NCBI RefSeq assembly: GCF_003194565.2
Contig: NZ_QICH01000001.1
Span: 558,001 to 622,000, forward strand
Source: Kangiella spongicola
Lineage (GTDB): Bacteria > Pseudomonadota > Gammaproteobacteria > Enterobacterales > Kangiellaceae
Length of the DNA stretch: 64,000 nucleotides
Reading direction: 5' to 3'
In this document: in pieces, positions 1 to 9,696 of the stretch
Numbering within the stretch: position 1 is the first letter of the stretch
Layout: the number at the start of each line of letters is the position of its first letter
Made by a program: the position numbers and the translations under genes
The notes under the pieces: model-generated
Seen by the model: the letters and a program-made list of their open reading frames with translations, nothing else
Databases searched by the model: none
Told to the model about the DNA's origin: nothing

Positions 1-1
1 C

Positions 2-598
2 GTGGCCTACTGCCCACACTGTGATGGCCCATTCTTTAAAGGCAAAGATGTTGCAGTCATTGGTGGCGGTAACTCAGGTATCGAAGCGGCACTAGACTTA
101 GCCGGTATTGTAAAATCCGTTACGGTGTTTGAATTTATGCCAGAGCTGAAAGCCGATAAAGTGCTCGTCGATCAAGCCGAGGCAAAAGACAATATTACCA
201 TTTTAAAGAACGTCGCAACTAAAGAGATTCACGCGACAAATGGTAAGGTTTCCTCTATCGAATACACTGACAGAGCGACGGAAACAAATCACAGTGTTGA
301 ACTTGACGGTGTCTTCGTACAAATTGGCTTAGTGCCTAACTCTAAGTTCTTAGGCGATGTCGTCGAAACCACTAAGTTTGGCGAAATCGTGATTAACGAA
401 AAGTGCGAAACGTCTCAGCCTGGTATTTATGCAGCCGGCGACGTCACCACTGTGCCTTACAAACAAATCGTCGTTTCCATGGGCGAAGGCTCAAAGGCAT
501 CGCTAGCATCGTTTGAGTACTTACTTGCAAATTCAAGTAAGCTTGAAAAGATGTACGAAGAGAGCCAAACAAAAGAACGTCAAAAAGATGCTGCATAA
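2..598 (+). CDS. ahpF: Alkyl hydroperoxide reductase subunit F (5' truncated by window edge)
   Basis: C-terminal 198 or so residues of a protein that is usually about 520 residues long; the rest lies outside the window. AhpF is the flavoprotein NADH oxidoreductase that reduces the peroxiredoxin AhpC. Visible are the redox-active disulfide CPHC just after the left edge, the NAD(P)H-binding glycine motif [10 protein letters not shown], and the C-terminal FAD motif around [10 protein letters not shown]. Thioredoxin reductase shares this core, but the CPHCDGP context is typical of AhpF. The gene ends before a strong terminator and ahpC would be expected upstream. Confidence 0.9.
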   Translation: MAYCPHCDGPFFKGKDVAVIGGGNSGIEAALDLAGIVKSVTVFEFMPELKADKVLVDQAEAKDNITILKNVATKEIHATNGKVSSIEYTDRATETNHSVELDGVFVQIGLVPNSKFLGDVVETTKFGEIVINEKCETSQPGIYAAGDVTTVPYKQIVVSMGEGSKASLASFEYLLANSSKLEKMYEESQTKERQKDAA

Positions 599-613
599 AC
601 GCATAAGCCGCAT

Positions 614-648
614 AAAAAAGAAGCCCTCTAAATGAGGGCTTCTTTTTT
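614..648. terminator. Bidirectional intrinsic terminator
   Basis: Perfect 15-bp inverted repeat with a 5-nt loop; the arms contain GAAGCCCTC/GAGGGCTTC flanked by six A and six T. It lies between the convergent ahpF (+) and nfeD (-) and can work in both directions. Confidence 0.9.
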
Positions 649-689
649 ATTAACAGTTTTTTAATTTTAAAAAATACCATCTAAAGTTA

Positions 690-1145
690 TTAAGTTAACT
701 GCTCAACCTTCAAAGTCGCGCCTTCAAAGCCAACGACTTTGACTTTTTCGCCTTGTGGCGTGTCGGGGCCTGTGACGCGCCAGTAGGTGTCGCCGACTTT
801 TGCTTTGCCGACGCCGTTTTCGATAGCGGTGGCGAGAGTGAAGGTTTGCCCGATAAGTGATTTGCCGCGGTTATTCAGCGAGCTGCCGTCTTCGGGTTCG
901 TTAAGTTTGTGTTTTTTGCTGTAGCTGCGCCATACGACGATACTAACGACGGAGAAGATAGAAAAGACTATCCACTGCCACTCGGGGCTAAAGTGTTCTC
1001 CTAAAAAGAGTAGCAAGGTACCGACCACTAAGGCGGCAATTCCTAACCACAATAAAATTGCGCCAGGCGCGAACATTTCTAGAATGAGTAGCACCAGTCC
1101 GAACACCATCCAGTGCCAATATTCTGCGTTTGAGAAGAACTCCAT
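690..1145 (-). CDS. NfeD-family membrane protein
   Basis: 151-residue short NfeD protein (YbbJ type). The N-terminal half has two or three hydrophobic segments (about residues 12-70). The C-terminal part (about 95-150) is the soluble OB-fold domain, with the typical GKAKVGDTYWRV and GEKVKVVGFEGATLKV stretches. It has no serine protease domain, so it is the short form. It sits 56 bp downstream of the SPFH gene qmcA on the same strand, the usual pairing; such pairs are thought to organise membrane microdomains or quality control. The exact role is unknown. Confidence 0.85.
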   Translation of the reverse strand: MEFFSNAEYWHWMVFGLVLLILEMFAPGAILLWLGIAALVVGTLLLFLGEHFSPEWQWIVFSIFSVVSIVVWRSYSKKHKLNEPEDGSSLNNRGKSLIGQTFTLATAIENGVGKAKVGDTYWRVTGPDTPQGEKVKVVGFEGATLKVEQLT

Positions 1146-1201
1146 AGTATCCCCTTGTGGCTAATCTATGACTTAATCGGTTTCGTTATATTTGTGGTTG
1201 T

Positions 1202-2113
1202 TTACTTATTGCTGAACGCTTCTTTAGCAATCTCAGCGACGCCTGCAACCGAGCCGATGACTGATGATGCTTCAAGCGGTAGCATTAGCACTTTCTGATT
1301 ATCAGATGTTGCGATTTTACCCAGTGCATCGACGTATTTTTGCGCAACAAAATAGTTAACCGCTTGCACGTTACCTTCGGCAATGGCTTTCGATACCATG
1401 GTCGTTGCGTTAGCTTCTGCTTCAGCCTGACGCTCGCGCGCTTCCGCTTCACGGAAGGCTGCTTCTTTAGCACCTTCTGCGGTTAAAATTTGTGCTTGTT
1501 TTTCACCTTCGGCTTCTAGAATTTCCGCTTGCTTAGTACCTTCAGCTTCTAGAATCTGCGCGCGCTTTAAACGCTCGGCTTTCATCTGTTGCGCCATCGC
1601 ATCTACCAAATCGCGAGGAGGCAAAATGTCTTTAATCTCGATACGAGTGACTTTAACGCCCCAAGGATTAGTTGCTTCATCAACAATCGTTAGTATACGA
1701 GCGTTGATTTCATCACGCTTCGATAACATCCAGTCCAAATCCATACTACCTAAAACGGTACGGATGTTAGTCATTACAAGATTCTGCATAGCGCGGTGAA
1801 GTTGATTCACTTCATAAGTCGCTTTTACTGGGTCTACAACCTGATAGAAACACACCGCGTCGATGGTAACCGTGGCGTTATCTTGTGAAATGACTTGCTG
1901 TGCTGGGATATCTAGCACCTGCTCCATCATGTTTACCTTGGCACCGATGCGGTCAATAATTGGCATAATCACATGCAAGCCTGGCGGTAGCGTTTTACGA
2001 TATTTACCGAAACGTTCAACAGTATATTGATTACCTTGGGTCACGGTTTTCACACCTAAGAAAATACCTATGACAACAAGCGCCACAAGCGCAATAACAA
2101 GTTCCATGAACAT
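1202..2113 (-). CDS. qmcA: SPFH/band 7 domain protein QmcA (stomatin-like)
   Basis: 303 residues. An N-terminal membrane anchor (about residues 4-24) is followed by an SPFH/PHB domain (about 25-190) with RFGKYRKTLPPGLHVIMP and ATVTIDAVCFYQV. Next comes a long Ala/Glu-rich coiled coil with a repeated ILEAEGxKQA pattern (about 190-235). This is the usual architecture of QmcA/stomatin homologues, which oligomerise at the inner membrane and interact with FtsH-type proteolysis. It is followed by nfeD on the same strand, probably as a two-gene operon. Confidence 0.9.
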   Translation of the reverse strand: MFMELVIALVALVVIGIFLGVKTVTQGNQYTVERFGKYRKTLPPGLHVIMPIIDRIGAKVNMMEQVLDIPAQQVISQDNATVTIDAVCFYQVVDPVKATYEVNQLHRAMQNLVMTNIRTVLGSMDLDWMLSKRDEINARILTIVDEATNPWGVKVTRIEIKDILPPRDLVDAMAQQMKAERLKRAQILEAEGTKQAEILEAEGEKQAQILTAEGAKEAAFREAEARERQAEAEANATTMVSKAIAEGNVQAVNYFVAQKYVDALGKIATSDNQKVLMLPLEASSVIGSVAGVAEIAKEAFSNK

Positions 2114-2203
2114 TAATAGATTCCTCTTTTCTATGTTTTAAATAAAGATTTTAGATAATGGTTTTAAAGTTGTTAGTTTTTAAAGTACTTTTAATTCTTC
2201 AAT

Positions 2204-2240
2204 ATAGAATGAACGCTAGTCCTCGTTCAATCTATTTTTT
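2204..2240 (+). terminator. Terminator-like hairpin in the gpmI 5' region
   Basis: Twelve-position stem (arms 2204-2215 and 2224-2235, one A-A mismatch, 8-nt loop) followed by a run of T on the plus strand. It lies between the divergent qmcA and gpmI, so no upstream plus-strand gene needs it. If gpmI transcription starts upstream of it, it could act as an attenuator; otherwise it may be a relic. Confidence 0.4.
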
Positions 2241-2366
2241 CTAGATTTTGTAACAAGCTGTAGCGGACTTTAGCGCTTCTCTAAGCTGGCCTAGCCTCTA
2301 TTGCCCTAGCTTCCATAAGGCTTGCACGATACAATAGCTCACAAGTTCGTCATTTTATTTAACTTC

Positions 2367-3899
2367 ATGAGTAATAGCCCAAAACCTGTTGCCCTGATCA
2401 TACTCGATGGTTGGGGATATAGCGAAGATCCAAAAGACAATGCCATCATGGCTGCCAATACCCCAAACTGGGATAAATATTGGGATCACTATAGCCACAC
2501 TCTAATTTCTGGTTCAGGCACCGACGTCGGTCTACCTGAGGGGCAAATGGGTAACTCCGAAGTCGGCCACCTTAACCTTGGCGCAGGTCGTGTGGTTTAC
2601 CAAGATTACACGCGCATCAGCAAGGCCATTGAAACGGGGGATTTCTTCGATAATGAAGCCCTTGTGAAGGCTATCGATAAGGCTGTGAGCAAAGACAAAG
2701 CAGTACATTTGATGGGCCTTTTATCACCAGGTGGCGTACATAGCCATGAAGATCATATCCACGCGGCAATTAAGCTTTGCCAACAGCGTGGCGCTAAAAA
2801 AGTTTATATCCATGCTTTCTTGGATGGTCGCGATATGCCACCACGTAGTGCTGAAGCGAGCTTGGTCAAGCTGGATAAAGTCTGCCAAGAAGTTGGCGTC
2901 GGTCGCCTAGCCAGTATGGTCGGTCGTTATTACGCGATGGATCGTGATAACCGCTGGGAGCGAGTTGAGTTGGCTTACGATATGTTGACTCGCTCAGAAT
3001 CTGAATACCAATACCTTGATGGCGTTAGCGCACTAAAAGCAGCTTACGAGCGTGATGAAAATGACGAGTTTGTCAAAGCAAGCATCATTGGCGAAGCAGC
3101 TCCAATTGAAGATGGCGACAGCATTATTTTCATGAATTATCGCGCCGATCGTGCTCGCCAAATCAGCAAAGCCTTTGCTAACGATGACTTTGATGGTTTT
3201 GAGCGCAAAAGCCGCCCTGTTCTTGCTAACTTTGTGATGCTGACTCAATACGCGACCGATATTGATGCTTCAATCGCCTACCCGCCTATTAGCATGAACA
3301 ATGTGCTTGGCGAGCATTTAATGAAGCTTGGCAAGAAGCAATTACGAATAGCCGAAACAGAAAAGTATGCGCATGTGACCTTTTTCTTTAACGGTGGCGT
3401 TGAGACTCCATTCGCCGGCGAAGATCGCGAATTAATCCCTTCTCCAGATGTGGCGACTTACGATTTACAGCCTGAGATGAACGCGAAGCAGGTGACGGAT
3501 CACTTGGTTAAAGTGATTAAAAATAAAGAGTATGACGCTATTATCTGTAATTTTGCCAATCCTGACATGGTAGGCCATACCGGCAACTTCGGAGCTACGG
3601 TAAAAGCTATCGAAGTACTAGACGAGTGTATCGGCCGAATCGTTGAGGCGCTTGAGGAGGTTGGTGGCGAAGCTTTAATTACCGCAGATCATGGCAATGC
3701 CGAGAAAATGGCGGATGCCGAGACAGGTCAAGCTCACACCGCTCACACCAGTGAGCCCGTGCCCTTGTTATATATTGGCCGCAAAGCCGAACCAGTGGTT
3801 ACTGACGGCGTATTGTCCGATTTAGCTCCTACATTATTAAGCTTGATGGATTTGCCAATTCCTGATGAAATGACGGGCAGACCAATATTCAAACTATAA
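2367..3899 (+). CDS. gpmI: 2,3-bisphosphoglycerate-independent phosphoglycerate mutase
   Basis: 510 residues, normal for the family. It interconverts 3- and 2-phosphoglycerate in glycolysis using two Mn2+ ions. It has the alkaline-phosphatase-like metal site: Asp14 in ILDGWGYSE, the phosphorylated Ser64 in [15 protein letters not shown], and a C-terminal [10 protein letters not shown] longer frame opens at a TTG at 2322, but the ATG at 2367 places D14 and S64 at the family's usual positions, so I take it as the start. The Shine-Dalgarno is weak. It is followed after 14 bp by envC, a common gammaproteobacterial pairing. Confidence 0.95.
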   Translation: MSNSPKPVALIILDGWGYSEDPKDNAIMAANTPNWDKYWDHYSHTLISGSGTDVGLPEGQMGNSEVGHLNLGAGRVVYQDYTRISKAIETGDFFDNEALVKAIDKAVSKDKAVHLMGLLSPGGVHSHEDHIHAAIKLCQQRGAKKVYIHAFLDGRDMPPRSAEASLVKLDKVCQEVGVGRLASMVGRYYAMDRDNRWERVELAYDMLTRSESEYQYLDGVSALKAAYERDENDEFVKASIIGEAAPIEDGDSIIFMNYRADRARQISKAFANDDFDGFERKSRPVLANFVMLTQYATDIDASIAYPPISMNNVLGEHLMKLGKKQLRIAETEKYAHVTFFFNGGVETPFAGEDRELIPSPDVATYDLQPEMNAKQVTDHLVKVIKNKEYDAIICNFANPDMVGHTGNFGATVKAIEVLDECIGRIVEALEEVGGEALITADHGNAEKMADAETGQAHTAHTSEPVPLLYIGRKAEPVVTDGVLSDLAPTLLSLMDLPIPDEMTGRPIFKL

Positions 3900-3913
3900 T
3901 TAAGGTTCACTAA

Positions 3914-5062
3914 ATGACGTCACCAAGACAACTTCTTCTATGCCTGTTCGTTTTCTTGGTGACTTTTTCTTTATCTTCGTACTCCGCGAACAATAAAGCC
4001 CAAGCCGAAAAAGAGTTAAAGATACTTAAAGCAGCCATCTCGGATATCCAAAAAGAGCTGCAATCTAACCTTAAAGAACAAAGCCAAGCACAGCAGAAGA
4101 TACAAGTTATTGATAAAAAGCTCGCTGCAGCAAGCAGCGCCCTGCGTTCAACACAAGCAAAACTGAAGTCTGAAAAGCAAAAGCTCGCTGATTTAAAGAT
4201 TGAGCAAACTCAGAAAGTTGAGTTACGAGAAAAGCAACGTCAACGCCTCGCCACCCAGCTCAAAAGCGCCTATATTTCAGGTCGTCAGGAATATATTAAG
4301 CTTCTTTTGAACCAAGAAGATCCGACTAAAGTATCTCGAATGCTGGAGTATTTTCGCTATTTAAACCAAGCGCGGATTGATGATATTGAAAAATTACAGC
4401 AAACCCTGCAACGCTTAGAAGTTATTGAGCAAGATATTCAAACCACTTTAGTGTCTTTAGCAGAGCTTGAGCAATCTCAAAAAGATCAACAAAAACAACA
4501 GCAAACACTCAAAGAACAGCAACAGATCGCATTACAAGAGCTTAAAGACAGTTACAATAACCAAAATTCACGCCTTAACAAATTAAAGCGTGATGAAGAA
4601 GAGCTGGCGAAAGTCATTCGCTCGATTGAGAAAACACTTCGTCAGTTTGCGCCAAAACAATCGCTAAGCGGTTTAGCAAAACATAAAAAGAAACTGCAAT
4701 GGCCCGCCAGTGGCCCTCTAGTGTATCGTTATGGTAGCAATAAATTAGGAAACCGATTAAAGTGGAATGGCATCTTAATCGGTGCTAAAGAAGGCTCCTC
4801 GGTTCATGCTATTCATCATGGCCAAGTGGTGTTTTCAGACTGGTTACGCGGTTATGGTTTGTTGGTTATTGTCGATCACGGTCAGGGCTACCTCTCCTTA
4901 TACGGACAAAACCAATCATTACTAAAGTCGCCTGGTGACTGGGTCGAGGCTGGCGAGCCGGTTGCGATCTCTGGTGGAAGTGGCGGTAGTGGTGAACCGG
5001 GTTTGTATTTTGAAATACGTTATAAAGGTAAACCACAAAACCCCATCAGGTGGATAAAGTAA
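3914..5062 (+). CDS. envC: Murein hydrolase activator EnvC
   Basis: 382 residues: signal peptide (about 1-25), a long coiled coil (about 28-240) rich in Gln, Lys and Glu, and a C-terminal LytM/M23-like domain (about 262-382). The zinc-binding residues of active M23 peptidases are missing: YGQN stands where the His motif would be and GLYFEIRYKG replaces HLHFE. That degeneracy is expected for EnvC, which does not cut peptidoglycan itself but activates the amidases AmiA/AmiB at the septum. Lies between gpmI and ctpA in one apparent operon. Confidence 0.92.
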   Translation: MTSPRQLLLCLFVFLVTFSLSSYSANNKAQAEKELKILKAAISDIQKELQSNLKEQSQAQQKIQVIDKKLAAASSALRSTQAKLKSEKQKLADLKIEQTQKVELREKQRQRLATQLKSAYISGRQEYIKLLLNQEDPTKVSRMLEYFRYLNQARIDDIEKLQQTLQRLEVIEQDIQTTLVSLAELEQSQKDQQKQQQTLKEQQQIALQELKDSYNNQNSRLNKLKRDEEELAKVIRSIEKTLRQFAPKQSLSGLAKHKKKLQWPASGPLVYRYGSNKLGNRLKWNGILIGAKEGSSVHAIHHGQVVFSDWLRGYGLLVIVDHGQGYLSLYGQNQSLLKSPGDWVEAGEPVAISGGSGGSGEPGLYFEIRYKGKPQNPIRWIK

Positions 5063-5105
5063 ATCAAAAATTCGAACTTTGGGCTTTATAAGGGAACAGC
5101 AAAGA

Positions 5106-6398
5106 ATGAAATTACAGCTTTTATTGGCAACCATACTGACTAGTCTTTTAGCTAGCTCAGCGCTCGCTGACACCCCAGCTGATAATCAGGATAAGGCCCA
5201 AGAAGCCGATACAACACTGCAACAAGAGTCCGGCACCTCAGAAAAAGTCGAGACCTTACCTTTAGATGAGTTAGCTGCATTAGCCGATGCCTACGCTCAG
5301 ATTAAAAAATCCTACGTAAAAGAACTAACCGACAAAGAAATTCTAGATGCTGCCATTCGTGGCATGCTTAATAACTTAGATCCCTACTCTAGCTACCTTA
5401 CGGCTGAGCAGTTTGCCGCTTTACAAGAAAGTGCAACAGGTGACTATGCAGGTATTGGCGTAGAAGCAAGCCACACCGACAAGGGCATTGAAATTGTAAA
5501 CGTGGTTAAAGATTCGCCAGCAGAAAGAGCCGGTTTAGTGTCTGGCGACTTAGTCACCAAAGTGAACCAAGTCCCTACCGAGGGACTATCGCCAGAAGAA
5601 GGCTCGAAGCTGATGCGCGGCGCTCCGGGGAGTAAAGTGTCACTAACCTATATCGATACCAATGGTGACGAGCAGCAACTCACGATTACTCGTCAGATCA
5701 TCCATACCACCAGCGTGAATTATCAACTGCTAGAAGACAATATCGGTTTCGCCAGAATTACAGAGTTTCAACTGCGCACTGCGAATGATCTCAGCCAAGC
5801 CATCAGCAACATGGAATATCTCAATAAGAAACCTTTAGCAGGGCTAATTCTCGATTTACGAAACAACCCTGGTGGGCTTTTAGATGGTGCGACTGAAGTC
5901 AGCGATTTGTTTTTAAATGAAGGCGTTATCGTGCAAACCAAAGGACGCCTCGAGGAAAGTAATGAAGTGCATAACGCTTCTTATGGAGACATTTTACGCA
6001 ACAAGCCACTCGTGGTTTTAATCAATGGCCGTTCTGCTTCAGCTTCAGAAATTGTCGCTGGCGCGTTACAGGATCAAAAGCGAGCAACCATAATCGGTAC
6101 TCAATCTTTTGGTAAAGCCATGGTCCAAACTATTTTGCCAATTCATGGCGGCAATGCGATAAAACTAACTACCTCTTTGTATTACACGCCACAAGATCGT
6201 TCCATCCAGAACTCAGGGATTACGCCCGATATTGAGGTTCCTTTTGAGCCTATTGATATCAACAAAGGTTCAGATCCTGAAAAGCTACAAAATGATACAA
6301 AAAAACAGGCGTCAGACCAAACCACTGTAAATCAAGACTATAGGCGCGATAATCAAGTAATGGCAGCCATAAAACACATCAAAAACGCTGCTCAATAA
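5106..6398 (+). CDS. ctpA: Carboxy-terminal processing protease (S41 family)
   Basis: 430 residues from the ATG at 5106; an upstream in-frame TTG at 5079 is not needed. Signal peptide with a LLASSALA cleavage region, then the S41 N-terminal helices, a PDZ domain (YAGIGVEA to RAGLVSGD) and the catalytic core. The Ser/Lys dyad lies in SASASE (Ser residues 310-314) and FGK (Lys337). Such periplasmic proteases trim C termini, including those of cell-wall enzymes. It follows gpmI-envC closely and probably shares their transcript. Confidence 0.9.
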   Translation: MKLQLLLATILTSLLASSALADTPADNQDKAQEADTTLQQESGTSEKVETLPLDELAALADAYAQIKKSYVKELTDKEILDAAIRGMLNNLDPYSSYLTAEQFAALQESATGDYAGIGVEASHTDKGIEIVNVVKDSPAERAGLVSGDLVTKVNQVPTEGLSPEEGSKLMRGAPGSKVSLTYIDTNGDEQQLTITRQIIHTTSVNYQLLEDNIGFARITEFQLRTANDLSQAISNMEYLNKKPLAGLILDLRNNPGGLLDGATEVSDLFLNEGVIVQTKGRLEESNEVHNASYGDILRNKPLVVLINGRSASASEIVAGALQDQKRATIIGTQSFGKAMVQTILPIHGGNAIKLTTSLYYTPQDRSIQNSGITPDIEVPFEPIDINKGSDPEKLQNDTKKQASDQTTVNQDYRRDNQVMAAIKHIKNAAQ

Positions 6399-6482
6399 GA
6401 CACATAACCTCGATCAATTTGAAAGCTTATATTAGACTTAGTCGTTATAAGATAAAACATCATAATAAAATCGGGGTAGTGT

Positions 6483-8054
6483 ATGTATCTTAAAAGACTC
6501 ATCTTTGTTGGCGCAGCTCTTAGTCTATTAGCCGGTTGTGACATTCCAAACGCTGAAATTTCAGGGAAAGTCACCTACGAGAAAGTTCCTCACAGCGAAG
6601 AAACTAATGGCTTAGACTACAGAAACTCATACGACGTGCCACTTCGTGGCGTGAAAGTAGAGCTGATCGAAGATGGCAAGGTTATCGAAACGGATATAAC
6701 CGATAGCCAAGGTAGCTACAGCTTTGTCAAAAAGATGGATACCTTCGTGCAGTTACGTGTTCGCGCAGAGTTAATTAACGACGACACTAGCGAAGATGGC
6801 AACGAATGGCACGTTAGAGTCGTCGACAATACAAACGACAAAGCCGTATATACCCTCAGTACCGACACTTTTGAAGTTAAGCGTGAAATTATGGAAGTAA
6901 ACCTTCATGCGGCTTCAGGCTGGCAAGGCGATGAAGGATATAAGCGCACCCGTGCGGCAGCCCCTTTCCATATTCTCGATAAAGTTAACGATATTCTGCT
7001 TAAACTGGATGATGTTGGCGAAGTTCAGTTGCCAACTCTGACCATGAACTGGAGTCCAAACAACATTCCTTCACAAGAATTGGACTATGCGACAGGTAAA
7101 ATTATTACCTCGCATTATACAAACAACGAAATTTATTTACTGGGCGCCGAAAATGTTGATACCGATGAATATGATGATCACGTCATTATCCACGAATGGG
7201 CTCACTTTTTTGAAGATAACCTTGCTCGTTCAGACAGTATCGGTGGCCCTCATGCAGGCGGCGACTACCTTGACCTGCGCGTAGCTTTTGGTGAAGGCTT
7301 TGGTAATGCTTGGTCGGCTATGATCACAGATCGACCGCTATATCAGGACTCTTTTGATCAAGGTCAAGCCTTGGGCTTCTCGATTGCCATAGAAGATAAC
7401 GACGTTATCAACCCAGGCTGGTTCAGCGAGGGTTCAGTGCAGTCCTTGTTATATGATATTTATGACGAAGCTGCTGATGGCCAGGACTTTATCCACTTAG
7501 GCTTAGAGCCGATTGTTAGCATATTGACCAATCAACAAAAAGATACAGCGGCTTTAACCAGTATTTTCACGTTCATGACTTACTTTAAGGAAAACTATCC
7601 TGAGTACGCGACTGATGTGGATAATATGATGGCAGCGCAAAATATTAACCCAGCCGTAGATATCTGGGGAACCAATGAAGATAACAATGGCTCTTTACCA
7701 GAAGGCCTGCCGGTATATTTAGATCTATTTCCGCGCGATATTTTGCGAGTATGCACCAGTACCTCACAAGGCGACGCTGGAAATAAGCTGGCAAATCACC
7801 GTTTCTTAAAGTTGAACGCGCCAGTGGCAGGGAACTATACTTTGACTCTTACGCCATCGCGAAATAATGATATTGATGCTTATATTTTCACAAATGGCGT
7901 TGAGATTGCTCGTGACGAAGCTCCTGGTATTGAGCCAGTGGTTCTCAGCTTTGACCTAGAGCAAGGCATCAGTATTGCTGATACTATTGGATATAACGAA
8001 GAAGGCACTAGTGTAGCTGCGACCTGTTTTGATGCGGAGTATCAGCTCAACTAA
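6483..8054 (+). CDS. Lipoprotein with HExxH metalloprotease signature (copy 1)
   Basis: 523 residues, function not established. Lipobox LLAGC, with Cys19 as the lipidated residue. Then a Cna-B/carboxypeptidase-regulatory-like beta domain (ISGKVTYEKVPH, LRGVKVELIEDGKVI, about 25-115). A central region carries HEWAH (H237, E238, H241), and Glu271 in FGEGFGNAWS could be a third zinc ligand as in gluzincins. The last 90 residues (FLKLNAPVAGNYTLTLTPS) resemble a PPC-type beta-sandwich common in secreted proteases. Closely related to the next gene. Probably a membrane-anchored or surface zinc peptidase, by inference. Confidence 0.75.
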   Translation: MYLKRLIFVGAALSLLAGCDIPNAEISGKVTYEKVPHSEETNGLDYRNSYDVPLRGVKVELIEDGKVIETDITDSQGSYSFVKKMDTFVQLRVRAELINDDTSEDGNEWHVRVVDNTNDKAVYTLSTDTFEVKREIMEVNLHAASGWQGDEGYKRTRAAAPFHILDKVNDILLKLDDVGEVQLPTLTMNWSPNNIPSQELDYATGKIITSHYTNNEIYLLGAENVDTDEYDDHVIIHEWAHFFEDNLARSDSIGGPHAGGDYLDLRVAFGEGFGNAWSAMITDRPLYQDSFDQGQALGFSIAIEDNDVINPGWFSEGSVQSLLYDIYDEAADGQDFIHLGLEPIVSILTNQQKDTAALTSIFTFMTYFKENYPEYATDVDNMMAAQNINPAVDIWGTNEDNNGSLPEGLPVYLDLFPRDILRVCTSTSQGDAGNKLANHRFLKLNAPVAGNYTLTLTPSRNNDIDAYIFTNGVEIARDEAPGIEPVVLSFDLEQGISIADTIGYNEEGTSVAATCFDAEYQLN

Positions 8055-8078
8055 GAGTTTGATAACTGAGGAGAACTC

Positions 8079-9677
8079 ATGAAAGCCATAAAGTTAATGT
8101 TAATGATGTCGTTATCGGCACTCGTTTATTCGTGTGGTGGTGGCGGTAGCGATAGCGGTTCGCCTACACCTGGACCGGGTGATGGTGGCGGTAGTGGCGA
8201 AAGTGCCACTATTTCAGGAAAAGTCACTTATGACAATGTCCCACATAATCCTTCGACCAATGGTCTAAATTATAATGCTACGACTCAAGATCCCGTTCGT
8301 GGCGTAACCGTTCAACTAATTCAAGGCAGTACCGTTGTCGATACAACAACAACCGACGACAACGGCGACTACAGTTTAGCGGGTGAAACTGGCGCGACTT
8401 ATACCTTGCGTGTGCGCGCAGAGCTTAAGCAAAGCGGTACTCAAGCTTGGGATATCGAAGTGGTCGATAACACTAGCAATAATGCGCAATACGTCTTAGA
8501 TTCAAGCAGTTTTCAAGTGGATTCAACCAACTTCACTCGAAACCTTAACGCTGCATCCGGCTGGGGTGGTAGCTCTTACACCAGCACAAGAGCAGCGGCA
8601 CCCTTCCACATTCTGGATCGCGTCTATGATGTCATTGATAAGCTAAGAGTTGTTGATGCTAACTTGCAGCTCGACCCTCTGGTTATAAACTGGAGTCCAA
8701 ACAATATCCCACAAAGTGGTAGCTTGAATACTGGCCAGATTGGCACTTCCTTTTACAGCGCTGACAAGATTTATCTGTTAGGTGCCGCGGATACTGATAC
8801 GGACGAATACGACGGTCATGTCATTATTCACGAGTGGGGCCACTATTTCGAGGACAACAATGCGCGCTCCGATAGCATCGGTGGCTCTCACGGTGGTGGC
8901 GATCGTCTCGATATGCGCGTTGCCTTTGGTGAAGGGTTTGGTAACGCTTGGTCGGCCATGATTACCGACGATCCCATTTACCGAGACTCTTTAAACTCAG
9001 GGCAGTCTCAGGGCTTCAGTATCAATATTGAGAATAATAATGTCAGCAACCCTGGTTGGTTTAGTGAAGGCTCTGTGCAATCGATTCTTTATGATATTTA
9101 CGATGCCGGCAACGATGAAACCGTCGCTCTAGGACTCGGTCCGATTTACGATGTCTTAGTAGGTAAGCAAAGAAATACTGAGGCTTTTACCAGTATTTTT
9201 ACCTTTATGACCTACATCAAAGAGAATAATCCAACCGAAGTTGCAGGGCTTAACCAACTTCTTAGCGATCAAAACATCCAACAAAATATTGATATTTGGG
9301 GTTCGACCGAAATCGATGACGAAGGACAACCGAGCGTTTTACCCGTTTATAACGAGTTTAATCCTGGGGATTCGCAGCAACTGTGCACTATCAGAACCTT
9401 TAACTCATCGACGACAAGCATGAACAAGCTTGGAAACCGCAAATTCCTCAAGCTAAACATTTCTGCTACAGGAAGCTATACCCTACGCTTAACGCCATCT
9501 AGCGGTGAGGACCTTGACGGTTATATTTATCAGCAGGGTAATCTAGTTGCTTTCGATGATGCTGGTGGCTCATCCACTGTAAACATCCCCCATAACTTTT
9601 CAGCCGGCACCTACGTCGCAGATGTTTCAGCTTATAGAACAAACGCTTGCTTTAACGTCGCTTTAATACAGAATTAA
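8079..9677 (+). CDS. Lipoprotein with HExxH metalloprotease signature (copy 2)
   Basis: 532 residues, tandem paralogue of the preceding gene, 24 bp downstream. Lipobox ends at Cys19 (LVYSC), followed by a Gly/Ser/Pro-rich linker (about 20-45) that copy 1 lacks. The same order follows: ISGKVTYDNVPHN beta domain, HEWGH (H251, E252, H255), Glu285 in FGEGFGNAWSAM, and a C-terminal PPC-like domain. Long stretches such as RTRAAAPFHILD in copy 1 and STRAAAPFHILD here are almost identical, so this is a duplication. Shine-Dalgarno GAGGAG precedes the ATG. Substrate unknown. Confidence 0.75.
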   Translation: MKAIKLMLMMSLSALVYSCGGGGSDSGSPTPGPGDGGGSGESATISGKVTYDNVPHNPSTNGLNYNATTQDPVRGVTVQLIQGSTVVDTTTTDDNGDYSLAGETGATYTLRVRAELKQSGTQAWDIEVVDNTSNNAQYVLDSSSFQVDSTNFTRNLNAASGWGGSSYTSTRAAAPFHILDRVYDVIDKLRVVDANLQLDPLVINWSPNNIPQSGSLNTGQIGTSFYSADKIYLLGAADTDTDEYDGHVIIHEWGHYFEDNNARSDSIGGSHGGGDRLDMRVAFGEGFGNAWSAMITDDPIYRDSLNSGQSQGFSINIENNNVSNPGWFSEGSVQSILYDIYDAGNDETVALGLGPIYDVLVGKQRNTEAFTSIFTFMTYIKENNPTEVAGLNQLLSDQNIQQNIDIWGSTEIDDEGQPSVLPVYNEFNPGDSQQLCTIRTFNSSTTSMNKLGNRKFLKLNISATGSYTLRLTPSSGEDLDGYIYQQGNLVAFDDAGGSSTVNIPHNFSAGTYVADVSAYRTNACFNVALIQN

Positions 9678-9696
9678 TGAATATCGAGGAAGAACT

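Noticed and set aside
3914-5062. Loss of zinc ligands in the M23 domain of EnvC as evidence of a broken gene
   Set aside because: EnvC is naturally a degenerate LytM protein that activates amidases.
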